NCBI GenBank assembly: GCA_023053685.1
Contig: JALIGW010000003.1
Span: 50,053,996-50,117,995, forward strand
Direction: 5' to 3'
Length of the DNA stretch: 64,000 nucleotides
Origin: Diadophis punctatus similis
Taxonomy: Eukaryota > Chordata > Lepidosauria > Squamata > Dipsadidae
A program made the translations under genes and the position numbers. Under the pieces are notes generated by a model. That model was not told where the DNA came from and did not search any database. It saw nothing but the letters and a program-made list of their open reading frames with translations. Of the stretch, positions 1 to 12,264 are shown in pieces; the stretch's first letter is position 1, and every line of letters begins with the position of its first letter.

Positions 1-438
1 ACCATGCTGCCTCAAGCGTCAAATTAAAGATAACTTTAGAAGAAGAATCCATTTTGGGTCTTTGTCCCTTGTGCCTGACGGGTTCTCCTGTGTTCCTGGC
101 ACACTCATTTTCCTCCTGTCAGTTCAGTTCTATAGCAACATTCTCAAGTATTTTTATGTGAACTTTATCAATCACAAAAATCCTCTTCCTCTCTTGTCAG
201 AAGATTACAATTCAGTGTACTGTTAAAAGGAGAACATTCTTCATTTTAGGTGTATGTAGCACATTTTTAGGAAGTGTGCACATGAGTGCTGGGATTGGAA
301 TTGTCTCTCTGTTAAGTATATACTCCATGGCAGACCTGGTTTTATTGCACTCTGAACTGTTTCTTCAGACATAGTGAACAGCCTGCAGGACAGTTACATG
401 CAATCCCAAAACCTGTCTTATCAGCCCTCACAACAACT
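1..438. other. Unassigned left-edge sequence
   Basis: AT-rich sequence with no repeat family, exon or open frame that I recognise. It ends at the TA target dinucleotide of the DNA transposon that follows. Confidence 0.4.
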
Positions 439-440
439 TA

Positions 441-1317
441 CTGTATTTTTCGGAGTATAAGACGCACCGAAGTATAAGACGCACCTTAGTTTTGGGGGAG
501 GAAAACAAGGAAAAAAGGCCTCTGCCTTCAAGCAATTTGCCAAACAGCAAACAGCTCAGATGATATACACTGTTTGCTGTGTATTTCTGTGCATGTGTGC
601 CTGACCCATAGAAATAGCAAATAATTGGATAAATGTACATCATGCCAGAAAGTTTTCTTAAATGTAGTCACACTAACTCCTCCCAATTATTTAAATAGAT
701 CTACTCCAAGGTAAGTCAGGATTTAACTCTAATAGTAAACAGGACACTGTTACATTTCATACTATATTTGTACAGAGCTGTTAAAATTAATTAAAATTTC
801 TGGAAGTATACATTATTATCTATTATTGAAAAGAATAATAGAGTAAATAGAATAAATACAATAGCACTGGGCCTCTTCAGAGCAAGCATTTATTTTAAAA
901 AGCTTCTTTATTTTGTTAAGTTGTCTAGATAGAACAATAATAAAGCAGTCTTTAAAAAATAAGTTTAATAATTTGAACATTCTACAGACATTTATAGTTA
1001 TTCACTTACCCCCTTGCATCCAGTTCAGCAGAAAATAAAAATCTGTGTGTCTCTCCCAGCTATTTGCCTTTTTGCAGCTAGTTTCAGTTTCATTTTACCA
1101 TGTGGCAAATCAGCTGGGGATCGGGAAGCTGCTAATGACTTGCTTGGCTTAACAGGCTCTTCTCTGTTTGCTGCAAACAGGTAAATTGCTGGAAGACAGA
1201 GGCCAAAGGGTAGGGGTGGCTGGGTGGGTAGGGCTACATTCGGTGTATAAGACGCATCCAAGTTTTCACCCTCTTTTGGGGGGTAAAAAGGTGCATCTTA
1301 TTCTCCGAAAAATACGG
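441..1317 (-). mobile_element. TA-flanked non-autonomous DNA transposon, family A copy 1
   Basis: The left end reads CTGTATTTTTCGGAGTATAA and the right end is its inverted complement (CTCCGAAAAATACGG). TA dinucleotides at 439-440 and 1318-1319 match a Tc1/mariner-type target duplication. The internal sequence is shared with 25652-26654 and 48790-49791, but this copy is inverted relative to them. No transposase frame is present; the roughly 70-residue open frames recur in all copies but resemble no protein. At about 925-932 this copy has the uninterrupted version of the site where copies 2 and 3 carry a 144-bp palindromic MITE. The left end also duplicates the 'GTATAAGACGCACC' motif in tandem. 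The superfamily rests on TA target and TIR only. Confidence 0.85.
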
Positions 1318-1319
1318 TA

Positions 1320-2184
1320 AAAATATATCATATTTTTATTGTTTTGGGGCAGTTACAACATAAAGATGAGAACAGCAGATATATTTAGAAAAAAATGTCA
1401 GAAATTAAATAAGATATAGCAACACGTGAACAGGTATAGAAAGTAATACAACTCCATTTTTAAACAAGAAATGAATCCTTCATAACGGGAAATCATATTG
1501 TCCAGTCTTTTTGCTGCATTGATAAACAGCCATTTCCAAACTGACCAGTGCACACATTCAATGAAATCAGCTTTTGGTATTGGGAATACAAGTATCTTTC
1601 ATATAACAATCCTTTTTGTGTAGAACCTACTAAAATCTGCCACTGAAATATGATGGCAAGCCAGCAGTAAATGAATATTACTTTATCGTGATTTGTATTG
1701 GTAAACAAAACAAAGTACCATATGAGAGGCTTAAAACTTTTAAAAACAAAAGCTATTCTGACTCTTAACTCTCTTCCCAAACACAGCTCACTCATTCATA
1801 TCATTAAATCACTGTCCTATTCATGTCAAGCTTTGTTTGCCAAAAATATAAATAAAGACATAATTTATGCTTCTGACTGTGCAAAACTCTGTAACAAGCT
1901 TTCCCAGTACAATCTAAGTTGGCAGCTTCATGGCAGAAAAGATTACAAAAGGTCTTCTTAATCTTATTAGTTAACTTGCCATCCGGTCCTTTGGATATTG
2001 GTGATATGCTTAATCTTGTCCAGAGTCCATACTGAAAAAGTGGCATAGCATAGGTGTTTTTGTAACAGACCAGTGAAACATGGGAATAAAGCAAGCAAGT
2101 AAGAACTCTTGGAAATCTATGGAAAATCCTTCTTCTTGTTTGATAGACATTACAGTAATCCCAATGCTTTGATATCATATTGAG
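1320..2184. other. Unassigned AT-rich sequence
   Basis: Two overlapping minus-strand open frames (100 and 124 codons) and one plus-strand frame occur here. None has recognisable motifs, and codon-like composition is absent. Nothing else seen. Confidence 0.4.
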
Positions 2185-2560
2185 TAATTTAATTAAAATT
2201 TAATTTAATTTAATTTAATTAAAAGTTCTTATAGGCCGCCCAATCCCATAGGACTCAGGGCGGCGTACAACAGGAATAAGAACAATACAAAAAAATACAT
2301 AATAAATTTAAAACATTACATGATTTTAAAAACCATTCATTCATGGGGGAATCCGATCGTCTTCACCCCGCCTGCCGGAAGAGCCATGTTTTTACGGCTT
2401 TGTGGAAGGCCAGTAGAGTGGGGATAGTCTGGATCTCTGGTGGGAGTTGGTTCCAGAGAGATGGGGCTCTCACAGAGAAGGCTCTCCTCCGTGGACCCAC
2501 CAACCAACATCGTTTGGCTGATGGGACCTGGACGAGGCCCACTCTGTGGGACCTAACTGG

Positions 2561-4590
2561 TCATAGGGAGGTATGTGGTAGGATGCGGTCCCGGAGGTAA
2601 CCTGGTCCTGAGCCATGTAGGGCTTTAAAGGTGAAAACCAACACCTTAAATTGCGATCGGAGACTAATAGGCAACCAATGCAGCTGGCGGAGAATAGGTG
2701 TTATGTGGGTGTATCTCGAAACACCCACCACAGCTCGCGCAGCTGCATTCTGTACCAATTGCAGTCTCCGGATACTCTTTGAGGGTAGCCCCATGTAGAG
2801 CGCGTTACAGTAGTCCAGCTGGGAGGTGACAAGGGCATGAGTGATTGTGAGTAAAGCCTCCCTCTCCAAGTAGGGTCGCAATTGGTGCACGAGATGAACC
2901 TGTGCAAAGGTCCCCCTAGCCACAGCTGAAAGATGTTACTCCAATTTTAGTTGTGGGTCTAGGACAGTGATGGCGAACCTATGGCACGGGTGCCACAGGT
3001 GGCACGCAGAGCCATATCTACCGGCACGTGAGCCATTGCCCTAGCTCGGCTCCAGTGCGCATGTGCGTGCCCGCCAGGTGATTTTTGGCTAGCCTGGAGG
3101 CTTTGGGAGGGCGATTTTGGCCTCCGGAGGGCCTCCAGGGTGGCGGGGGGAACGTTTTTGCCCTCCCCAAGCTCCAAGAAAGCCTCTGGAGCCTGGGGAG
3201 GGTGAAAAACCAGGCCCACTGGAAGTCGGGAAATGGGGGGGGTCACGCACGCATGTGCAGGGGGTGGGGCAAGTGAGGTGCTTTGAATTATGGGTGTGGG
3301 CACGCATGCGCGTGCAATAGCGCGCACACGCACTATTTCGGCACCCGAAGGAAAAAAGGTTTGCCATCACTGGTCTAGGAGAACACCCAAATTGCGAACC
3401 TGTTCCGAGGGAATCAATTTTTCTCCCCCGAGAACCAAGGAGGGGAAGTCGACATAATCCCTGGGGGGCAATATCCACAGCCATTCAGTCTTGTCAGGAT
3501 TGAGTTTGAGCCTATTCATTCCCATCCAGACCCTAGCATTCAGTGGCACATTACGTCGACTGCTTCCCTGAATTGAGACGGGGTGGAGATGTACAACTGG
3601 GTATCATCAGCATACTGCTGATACCTCACCCCGTGTCGTCGGATGATCTCACCCAACGGTTTCATGTAAATGTTAAACAGGATGGGCGAGAGGACCGAGC
3701 CCTGAGGCACCCCGCAAATGAGGGGCCTAGGGGCCGACCTCTGCCCTCCTGTCAACACCGACTGCGTCCTATCGGAGAGGTAGGAGGAGAACCACTATAA
3801 AACGATGCCTCCCACTCCCACCTTGCTGAGTCGGCGCAGAAGGATACCATGGTCAATGGTATCGAAAGCTGCTGAGAGGTCAAGTAACACCAGGATGGAG
3901 GAATGACCTCCATCCCGGGCTCATCAGAGATCATCCATCAGGGTGACCAAAGCAGTTTCCGTACTGTAGCCGCGCCTAAAACCTGATTGAAAGGGATCTA
4001 GATAATCAGTGTCCTCCAATAACCGTAGGAGCTGGAGCGACACCACTTTCTCAACAACTTTACCCACGAAGGGTAAGTTGGAGACTGGACGGAAGTTCTT
4101 TAAATCCGCTGGGTCCAGTTTAATTCTTGAGGAGGGGCCTCACCACCGCAGCTTTTAAGGGCTGTGGGATGGATCCCTCTCTCAGAGATGCGATCACAAC
4201 AGCCTGGAGCCAGCTGCGTGACACCTCCCTGCTGGCAGAGACCAGCCAGGAGGGGCACGGGTCCAATAAACAAGTGGAGGCGCTCATCGCTCCTATGGCT
4301 TTGTCCCCATCATCAGGAGTGATAGGCTCAAACTCATCCCATACAACAGGACTAAGACTCGCCCCTGTCATATCGGCTTGCCCTGTCCAAATGGAGTCCA
4401 GGTCTGTCCGAATCTGAGGGACTTTATCTGCCAGAAACTGAGCAAATTCCTCAGCTCTGCCCTGTAAGGGTTCTTCAACTCCCTCCTTGGCAAGAAGGGA
4501 GTGAGTCACCCTAAACAGGGCAGCTGGGTGAGAATCAGCGGATGCAATAAGAGCGGAAAAATGCGAACATTTTGCCACCCATATCGCCAC
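2561..4590 (-). pseudogene. L2-clade LINE reverse transcriptase (fragmented)
   Basis: The minus-strand pieces, in order, are 4590-4120 (linker and RT fingers), 3934-3752, 3758-3540 (CGVPQGSVLSPILFNIY at residues 15-31, then YADD at 49-52, the catalytic motif), 3549-3367 (NPDKTE and NLGVLLD motifs) and 2923-2561 (C-terminal LQLVQNAAAR, QLHWLPI, FKALHG). In the family this enzyme copies the element RNA at the nicked target. The reading frame shifts between nearly every piece. A hAT MITE with its own target duplication sits between the NLGVLLD and the C-terminal pieces, so the gene was already an insertion target before or after it died. The YADD Asp pair is still present. Confidence 0.85.
2965..3372 (+). 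mobile_element. hAT-type MITE, CAGTGATGGCGAACC family, copy 1
   Basis: Terminal inverted repeats CAGTGATGGCGAACC and (G)GTTTGCCATCACTG bound 408 bp. The 8-bp duplication GTCTAGGA lies at 2957-2964 and 3373-3380. The inside is GC-rich, with ATGCGCGTGC-type stretches and no transposase. It is inserted in the L2 RT region. Related copies are at 22307-22687 (same orientation) and 51552-52071 (opposite). Confidence 0.9.
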
Positions 4591-4653
4591 TAAGTAAGAC
4601 TTAATGAAAGTTCTTAATAGTGTCCGGTCAGATTCAGCTTTACTGGCTCTCCA

Positions 4654-5825
4654 TCATCGCTCTAGGCGTCTCTTTTGGCGTTTCATCCCCCGGAGCTCCT
4701 CGGTAAACCAAGGAGCTCTCCTGGAGCCGCTGCAATGGAGAGGCCGCAAAGGCGCAATTTGATCTAAAGCCCCCGCTGCCGCCTGGTTCCAGGCAGCCAC
4801 TAGAGACTCAGATGAATTGTGTACCAGGGATTCAGGTATTTCCCCAAGTTCCCTCTGGAATCCTTCAGATTCCATTAGGCGCTTGGGGCGGAACCACTTA
4901 ATCGGTCCCACCTCCTTGCGTTGGAGGAGTGGTGCCATGAAATCCAACCTCGGAAGGAAAAGATCTGACCACGACAAGGGTGCTGTGACTAAATCCCTCA
5001 GCCTCAGATCATCTCTCCACTGCCCCGAGAGAAACACAAGGTCAAGCGTGTGACCTCCCTCATGAGTCGGACCCTGAACTACTTGGGTCAGGTCCATGGT
5101 TGTCATGGAAGCCATGAACTCCTGGACTGCCTCCGAGGTTTCGCTGGGCGATGGCAGGTTGAAGTCCCCCAGCACCATCAACCTGGGGAACTCAATCGCC
5201 AGCCCCGCTATCGCCTCGAGCAGAACAGGCAGGGCCTTTGCAACGCAGCTAGGATGCAAGTACGTTAGCAAAAGGCCCACCTGAACCCCTAAGTCCAACT
5301 TCAGAAGGAGTGTCTCACACCCAACAATCTCTGGGGCAGGGCTCCTACGAGGACATAGATTCTGGCGAGCTATAATGGCCACTCCTCCACCCCTTCCCTG
5401 GGGTCGCGGCTGATGCTGAACGGAGAACCCGGCCGGGCACATCTTGGAGAGGGGAGCCCCCCCTCCTGGCCCAGCCAGGTCTCAGTAACGCATGCCAGGT
5501 CCACCCCCTCTTCCAGGATTAGATCCCGTATAACGGGGGCCTTGTTGGTAATTAACCTGGCATTCAACAGCAGCAGCTTGAGTCCAGGGTCCTGACATCC
5601 CTGGTTACCAGGTACTCGGGCTGAGCTAGATGGAACCAAACTAGAGGGGCCAGAACAAGAGATCGCTTGGAGACAGCGAGTTCTTGTTCCCCGAGAGCGG
5701 CCTACCCCTCTGCTCCCGCCATACCTACCTCTCCCTGTTATGACCGTGATGCTCCCATTCTCCACCCCACCAGAGATCCCCTCCCCTACTGGTCCCCCTC
5801 TCTCCCGGCAGGCCATACACTCCAT
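4654..5825 (-). pseudogene. L2-clade LINE endonuclease domain (broken)
   Basis: Two overlapping minus-strand frames (5825-5370 and 5442-4654) together encode an apurinic/apyrimidinic-type endonuclease domain. In the family this domain nicks target DNA to prime reverse transcription. The first frame has an N-terminal LLNARLITNK segment followed by VTETWL, which holds the metal-binding Glu. The second (262 codons) has LGDFN near residues 91-95 and HTLDLVF near 131-137. The usual SDH catalytic triplet near residue 160 reads SDL here, so the His is lost. A frameshift lies between the two parts in the 5370-5442 overlap. Upstream, 5940-5725 may be the end of an ORF1-like leader, but I cannot assign it. 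The copy is inactive. Confidence 0.8.
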
Positions 5826-6210
5826 TCATACTGAGCCTGGGGTCGGACTCAACCCCCCCTCGGCTTCTGTTTCCACACTCAGCAGAGGGGGGCAGAATCC
5901 CAGTGCCCGACTCATTCATTCCCTCAAAAATTTTAACCATCTACACATATATCTCCATCAGACATAACTATACACACTCACATCCACACACTATAATAGG
6001 GTAGATTCGTAGGTTTAAAAGGAGAAACTGTCAGTGAAGGGGGGATATAAGGGAGAGAAGGTCCTCTGCCGTAGGTTCGGCCTCCCAATAGTCTGTCCGG
6101 TTTTGCGTAATGTCTATGGGGTCTCCCAAGGAAGATCTTCGAGAAAGGTAGAAAGAATCTCCAGTCCTTAAGATCTTTGTCCATTTACCACTCCTCATGG
6201 TTAATTTAAT

Positions 6211-8108
6211 GTTAGCCAGGAGCCTAGAGTGTACTATGAATTGAAAATTGCTTTATATTATACTCTACCTAGTATTAGTATAAAGCATGAATGTTTATAA
6301 GTAACTTTCAGTTTTTGAGGCATCTTATACGGTCCTATTTCATAGAGATATTGTTTATAATTTCATAAAAGCAGAAATATATTCGCTAAAGCTACAGTAC
6401 CTCCCTTTTAATGATCCTGTAGCCCCTTAGTTTGGGGTAGAGTCAGGCATGACTGAATGGAGCTGAGTGTTCACTGGCCGGATGCCTTTCCTGACACCTA
6501 CGTGGAGTTCACAGCAAGCTACAATAATGTAGCAAAATTCAGAGTTCCCCTCTGTCCTAATCAACCAGTGTTTCCAAAAAGCATGGATAAACAAAACAAA
6601 TTTTAATCTGGCAGTTAAGAAGTGATAGCAAGCCTTGTTGGAAATGGATTTTTATAGGTGAGGCATCATAATAAAAAATGTCCATTCTTTTATTGCTATA
6701 TATTTCATTGTACTTTCAAGAGCACCTAGAAAAGAATGTGAAGAGTTGTACTCACCCAATAATAGGAATGGAGTACAGCAGTATAAAATATATGCCCCGG
6801 TCTTTTATATCTGATGTTGGGTTTATGGTAGAAATACTTTAGCTTGAACTGTGAGGTGATTAGTTCTAAAATAAATGATAAACTGGGAGTAATCTATAGG
6901 ATACCATTCTTTAAGAAGAGACCAGGCCAAAACAAAATTCTTTATGATAGAAGATATTGCGCTATTTGTTTGCTTGTTTATACTCATGGCTCTTACAAGC
7001 AAACCAAGTGACTTACCCATTGGCAGATCTGTCAAATGAAATGCTGTGACATGTCATAGAGCAGGTTCCATAGACTTATCATAATTCCATTTCATGATCT
7101 GCAGAAAAAGGGGGCAAAAGACATTTTAGAGAAAAGTCAGCACAGTGTTTGCTAAATAGATTCTCCTGCTTTCTACCAGGATTGTATAAAGAGAGATATT
7201 TGGTGTCCAGTTTAATAGAGATTAGCAACATTTCTTTTCTAAGATTATAAGTAAAGCAAGTTTAGTATATCTGGCAATTTCATAGTTAAAAAAAAATTAT
7301 GTATTGCTTTCCCTCTTTCTCCCTCTTCATTCTCCCCTGCTTTTCAGAGTTGACAGGGGCAAAATAAAGGCACTTAAAAAAAAACAATTTTGTTTCTTCT
7401 GGGAGTGATGGAGCGAAAGTGAACAAAGATTATAGCTTTGTGTGGTAGAGACCTTCGTAATGGGGGGAGCGGCAGTGACATAATGGCAACCTAATGGCAG
7501 TAATTGCCCCTGGTTTTGACAGGACCTATATCACAGCTCAAGGCAAAAAGAGATGTTTAAAGTAAAAATTTACACAAAATTACACGGTATGGGGGGTGAA
7601 AATGGCTGTTTTTACCACTGTGTGTTGGGAGAATTTCTTTTACCCTCTCTTTTTCTGTGGGGATATTTTCTGGGACCATATTTGTTGTCCCTGTTTTCTA
7701 CCTATCACTTAATCTATACTAGCTATTGATTTCTCCTCTGAATTGCATGAATTGTTGCTGCTGGCACTTCATGGATCTGAAAAGGCAGCACCTGTGGAGT
7801 CTTTCTTAGAGGGTGCTACATGGGGCACAAACTGATTTTTCTGACCCTAATCTAAAGAGCAGAAGTTGAATTTTGAAATGGAGAAATACTAACTTGAGGA
7901 GCTTTTGAGTAGTTCTGCTGGTGAACTCTATGAAAAGGGTAAGTGTCCTTAAAGATGCATTTCAGGGTCTCCCCACATAAGCATGTTGGTATGTATTCCA
8001 AATAGATTTATGACACCTTGGACTCAGGCCAATTACATGCTGGTTGTACTATTGATTCTGTAAAGAAAACCCTTTTTGATTCTTGAATTTAGTTTCAGAA
8101 AACATTCA
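6211..8108. other. Unassigned intergenic or intronic sequence
   Basis: Mostly AT-rich. A short segment at about 6420-6530 (CATGACTGAATGG...GGATGCC) looks like a degraded repeat that I cannot name. About 7090-7560 has even composition and no repeat hallmarks. No exon with splice sites and a credible frame was found. Confidence 0.35.
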
Positions 8109-8116
8109 GTCCCTCC

Positions 8117-8451
8117 CAGGGGTGGGTTCCTCCCGGTTCGGACCAGATCGCCCAAACCGTTAGCGACCTGCTGGTGACGTAATTTTGGCATCACGGATCC
8201 GGTTCTGTCTGTGCCGGTCCGTGCTTGCCGCCATCTTTTTTTCTGAATTTTCGTCCGATTTTCCTGGCTTCACAGCGTTCTGTGCTTTGAAAAAAGCCCT
8301 CCCGCCCACCCCCAGGTTAATACTGACCTTTATTTCTTCGCCCGAAGCACAGCTAATGAGCTCCTCAGCTGAGTTTCGGGCTGAATCCACCTTCTGAGCA
8401 TGCGCGGAAGTGACGCGAACCGGTGGCGAAGGTAAGTGAAACCCACCCCTG
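8117..8451 (+). mobile_element. hAT-type MITE, GGTGGGTTCC family, copy 1
   Basis: The ends CAGGGGTGGGTTCCTCCCGG and AACCCACCCCTG are imperfect terminal inverted repeats. The 8-bp duplication GTCCCTCC lies at 8109-8116 and 8452-8459. Length is 335 bp. The inside includes a GCCATCTTTTT segment and a GAGCATGCGCGGAAG motif shared with other copies. No coding capacity. Confidence 0.9.
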
Positions 8452-8639
8452 GTCCCTCCTATTTACTCTTGCAAAGGAGGATTGTAGTGCACACAGATTT
8501 TAGATGTTCTTCATTTGATTGCAATATCTGAGAAGACCTTATTTTCTCAGTGTGAACACGCATATGAATACTTTTTTATAATTGTAAAACTCTGTATGTG
8601 TGCGTGTATTTGTGTGTGTTGAAATCACTATAATATACC

Positions 8640-8730
8640 ACAATAACCCCAATTAATCTAAGTTGCGGTAAGCCACCCAGAATTGCTTTAGAACAAGATG
8701 GGTGGCAAATAAATCTAATAAATAAATGAA
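8640..8730 (+). repeat. 3' tail of a SINE/L2-like element
   Basis: A segment with AAGCCACCCAGAAT...GGTGGCAAATAAATCTAATA followed by an AATAAATAAATG run resembles the common 3' tail of squamate SINEs and L2-like LINEs. No 5' portion is recognisable. Confidence 0.55.
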
Positions 8731-10219
8731 GAAACAAAACAAAACAGGCTGGAAGAAGGGGTTGGATCCTTAGAAGATGAACTCATGGTGAGCCTTCACA
8801 GTTTACTTAGGAATCAAAAATCTCACAAGGTGTTATCCAAACTATATAGAGTTTGCTACACCAGTAAGACATACCTGGGCTTGATCACAGTTCAAAACCC
8901 CATCCTTGACAGAAGAGAAATTGGAAATGCAGGCACTCTGCTTTATATTCAAAGTTCCATTCTAGAGCTAGCTTGAGCGTAGTTCACTTTGGATCTTCAC
9001 TTGAAAAGGTGCTGAATAATCATGTATGCAAGTGTGTTATCCTAGCTAGCTATCCTAGCTCAAAGGTTTGCAAGACAGTAAGAGATACTAAGTAAAAAAG
9101 AAACATCTGTTCAAAACCAAACACAGCCTTCCTGCTAAATGGCCTAGAACGCTCTTCCTAGTGGGGTCCAAGGTGGGAAAGTGAACCAGTGTTGGGAATG
9201 TTTTGTCTGGAGGAACTGGATGGGGGAGGTATGCCCATGGTAAGAGTCTCCCCCATATCCTGAGAGTGGTCACATCTGGGGAAGTCGTCTGGTCTAAGTT
9301 GATTGTTCCCTCAGCTCTCTTGGCTTTAATGACTCGTGATGCCGCAAGAAGTGGCGATATAATGGCCATTCCATGCTTGGCAAAAGAAAGGAGGCGAAGG
9401 CAGGCTTGCTTAGATAGCCTTACTCCCATTGGGGAACTGGCACTTCAGGGATCATATTGCCTTCAGCTTTGGAACTTGAATAAACTTACCTCCAAAAGAG
9501 ATATGAAGCCTGTAATTTGTTAAAAAATTGCTTATTTATAGTGTAATGTATGAGATCCAAAGCCATAGCTTGTATCAGCGCTACATTTTTTTTGCATTGT
9601 AACTGTTCTTGTTTGAAGTATTGTGCATAAGGATTATGTTGTTGTTATTATGGTTCATAATTATCTGATGTCTACATTAGGTGGATGATTAGATCATCTT
9701 GAGTATATTCCACTGCCCTGTTTCAATAGACTAGGATAGGGCACCACTTTAGGGGCTGTTAAAATGCCTTCCAGCGGCATCAGAGCTCTTTGACTATAGT
9801 TTCACAGCAACAACGTTTGTATTTTCACAATCCTGGTATTAAAGATCTTTTCAGACTGAGATCCCCACTTTTATCTAAGCATGGATTTGGTGACCCATTA
9901 CATTTTTCTTTAACAGAAGCACCTTGCTTATATGTAGTTGTAATACATTTTTGGATTAGTCCATAACTCAGAACTACTGATTGAACATTCATGGAATAGA
10001 TTGATAGTTTATTAATTGTTTAGTCTTATGACCATAACAACAAAAGAAAAGCAAAAGCAAAAACAGGATCTAATTCCAAGGTAAAATAGATAAAAGAGAA
10101 CACAATAATAAAATAGATATGTGGTAAATACAAAGAATAAATATTCAGATAAACATGTCACCATCACGGTTAACCACAATCTGTTTGATAATGGGTTCTT
10201 AGCCCAACTGCCTTAACTA
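8731..10219. other. Unassigned sequence
   Basis: About 9090-9530 has opposed open frames (113 and 106 codons), balanced base composition and an AATAAA near 9480. It could be a decayed LTR or LINE piece, but I see no TG...CA ends or protein motif. The rest is AT-rich and unassigned. Confidence 0.3.
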
Positions 10220-10921
10220 CAAGTAATCCTTGAGATATGATTGTAATGGAACCTGCCTATTACGGTTGTATTAGGTGGGATGGCTGTTAAGCAAAATGTC
10301 CTCAATTAATGACCCCACAACCTGTTGTCCTTGATGCAACCGTTAAACAAATGTGAGGGTCATTAAATGGAGCACAGGGTGCCCAGGGTAGGGGAGGCCC
10401 AGGGTCACCTGCCCTGGGTCTCCTAAGGTTATCCCAACCCCTGAGGCATCTAATGCTCTGTTTCTCATCCCTCAGAGTCCCCACAGTCCTTCATCTTCCT
10501 TCCCACCCAGCAAGCAAGGGCGATCAAGCCAGCTGGAGCTTGCAAACCTCAAGCTGTTTTCCCACCCAGCAAATAAGGGGAGATCAGACCATCTGGAGTT
10601 TGCAAACTCCAGCAAGCAAGGGGAGATCAGGCCAGTTGGGGTTTGCAAGCTCCAGCTGATACATGCCCACTACAGCTGGCCTGATCTTCCTTGGGTGGAT
10701 GTGGCTGCAGGTACCCAAGGGGTGGGATAGGAGAGTGAACGCTGCAGCATCCCTGCAGTTGGTCATAAGGGTGGATGACTGCAGGGGTGCTGCTGCCACT
10801 GTAACTTTGAAACTGGGTAATAAGTAGCATTGGGGGAGTCTGTCTTTGAACTTTGAATAGAAAAATACATACTTTTTTTTAAAGGTCACTAAGCGATTGA
10901 TCATAAATTGAAGACTACATG
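10220..10921 (+). mobile_element. TA-flanked MITE, GTAGTCCTCGACTTAC family (copy with expanded centre)
   Basis: The left end CAAGTAATCCTTGAGATATG and right end CATAAATTGAAGACTACATG are decayed versions of the AGGTAGTCCTCGACTTAC inverted repeat seen at 22914-23800, 36597-36985 and 53300-53672. TA dinucleotides lie at 10218-10219 and 10922-10923. The 702-bp copy is longer than its relatives because its middle holds a local tandem repeat (about 10502-10655) and GC-rich sequence. No transposase. Confidence 0.7.
10502..10655 (+). repeat. Three imperfect tandem units inside a MITE
   Basis: The motif AGCAAGCAAGG..GATCA.GCCA..TGGAG.TTGCAAAC recurs starting near 10509, 10568 and 10612, with spacing of about 59 and 44 bp. 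The units differ by small gaps and substitutions. Confidence 0.7.
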
Positions 10922-12020
10922 TATAAACATAGCAGTTCTGCTTATGGTGTATATACATTAGAGCCCAGGAAGAAATATGATAATCTGTGATTCAGATCTG
11001 AGTGGGGTGTTCTTTCAAGTACAGATGTTAAGTATCTAAGCTTCATGAAATAGATGACTCTGAATTTCTAGAAAGAGTATTCAAATTCAGCTGAACTTAT
11101 GTAATGGAAAACAAACATGAAAATAAATCACTGGCCAAAAAGAATTTTGAAAACCAAAGTCCCAAAGTGGTTGAGGAAAACCATATCAGACAAGTTTATT
11201 AAACTTTTTCTTGGTTGAATGTTTGAATGATATCTTGTTTTAATGTAGATGAATGGTAATGATTAGATATCTCTAATAAACGGTTTACTATATACCCATG
11301 GTCAAACTCTCTTTTAGCAATGCCTATTTTGTTTCTAATGAAGTTACACCTATCTTTATTTGCTAAGTACTGATTTGTATTACCTCTTTTCAGTAGATCT
11401 TAACTATTCTTTTTGATGCAAAGTGCTTTTCCTCCAATCAACAAATTCATTTTATATATACTAAAACATCTATTTCTCATCTTCGCATTTGAGAAACTAC
11501 AAAGGAGATTTGTTTTTAAAAATGAGGCTTTTTGACAGCATAAGTACATGAATAATAATATAAATCAGCAGCAAATCTGGACATGAATAATACATAAAAA
11601 TCAAGTAGCCGAACCCACAAAAAGGCAGGATTAATTAAATGTGATGAAATAAACTTTATGGTATCAAACCAGTAACCACTTCTGAGAGATCCTCACATTG
11701 AGGGTACCACCTTTAAAAAGGCCCTGGTATCTTAATTACTACAAATTCAGCTCCACAAAATCAGGTAGTGGAAGCAGTGTTTATGGGATTGAAGAGGGCA
11801 CAGACTAGTGTTGCCTATTCACAAGTTTTGTCTTTGTGCATTCAGAGAAATGCATGAATATGTGGCGCTTCCTAAGTTATGAATTGAGAAGGAGGCGTGG
11901 CCAAGGTTGGGAGCCTGAAGGTCCCATTCTGGGCAGTGTCTGGGTAGTCCCTATTTCTCTGTATGTAGAAAATGCAGACTGTGACAAGGAAATGGACTTG
12001 CTTTCTTTCCATAGGCATCA
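10922..12020. other. Unassigned AT-rich sequence
   Basis: No repeat family or frame recognised. Confidence 0.35.
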
Positions 12021-12264
12021 TTGCAATAGCAATAGCACTTAGACTTATATACCGCTTCATAGTGCTTTACAGCCCTCTCTAAGCGGTTTACAGAGTCAGC
12101 ATATTGCCCCCAACAATCTGGGTGCTCATTTTACCCACCTCGGAAGGATGGAAGGCTGAGTCAACCTTGAGCCTGGTGAGATTCGATCTGCCAAACTGCT
12201 GGCAGCTGGTTATCAGCAGAAGTAGCCTGCAGTACTGCACTCTAACCACTGCGCCATCGCGGCC
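12021..12264 (-). mobile_element. tRNA-derived SINE with L2/CR1-like tail
   Basis: On the minus strand it starts GCGATGGCGCAGTGGTTAGA (A-box-like), then has a B-box-like AGATCGAATCTC, the body GACTCAGCCTTCCATCCTTC, and a tail with AACCGCTTAGAGAGGGCTGT and GCGGTATATAAG ending in GCTATT repeats. The same family is at 53719-53970 (full length) and 29047-29150 (tail only). Such SINEs are transcribed by RNA polymerase III and mobilised by a LINE that shares their 3' end. The GGCGGTATATAAAT tail hints at an L2/CR1-type partner. Confidence 0.85.

Larger units (their letters stand above)
2194..6201 (-). mobile_element. L2-clade non-LTR retrotransposon, near full length, inactive
   Basis: Read on the minus strand it runs from a leader near 6200, through endonuclease (about 5600-4650) and reverse transcriptase (about 4600-2560), to a 3' UTR with a GCCGCCCTGAGTCC motif and a (TTTAA)n-like tail at about 2190-2221. 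YADDTQLY in the RT, NPDKTE downstream and a QLHWLPI...FKALHG C-terminus are typical of the L2 clade rather than CR1 proper, which has FADDTKL. The string TAATTTAAT occurs at 2185-2193 and 6202-6210 and could be the target-site duplication, but it is low complexity. Frames are split many times, so the copy is dead. A hAT MITE at 2965-3372 interrupts it. Confidence 0.85.

Noticed and set aside
9088..9530. Solo LTR or small gene
   Set aside because: No TG...CA termini, target duplication or protein motif; the AATAAA alone is not enough.
10502..10655. CRISPR-like spaced repeats
   Set aside because: Only three imperfect units with unequal spacing, in a eukaryotic MITE.
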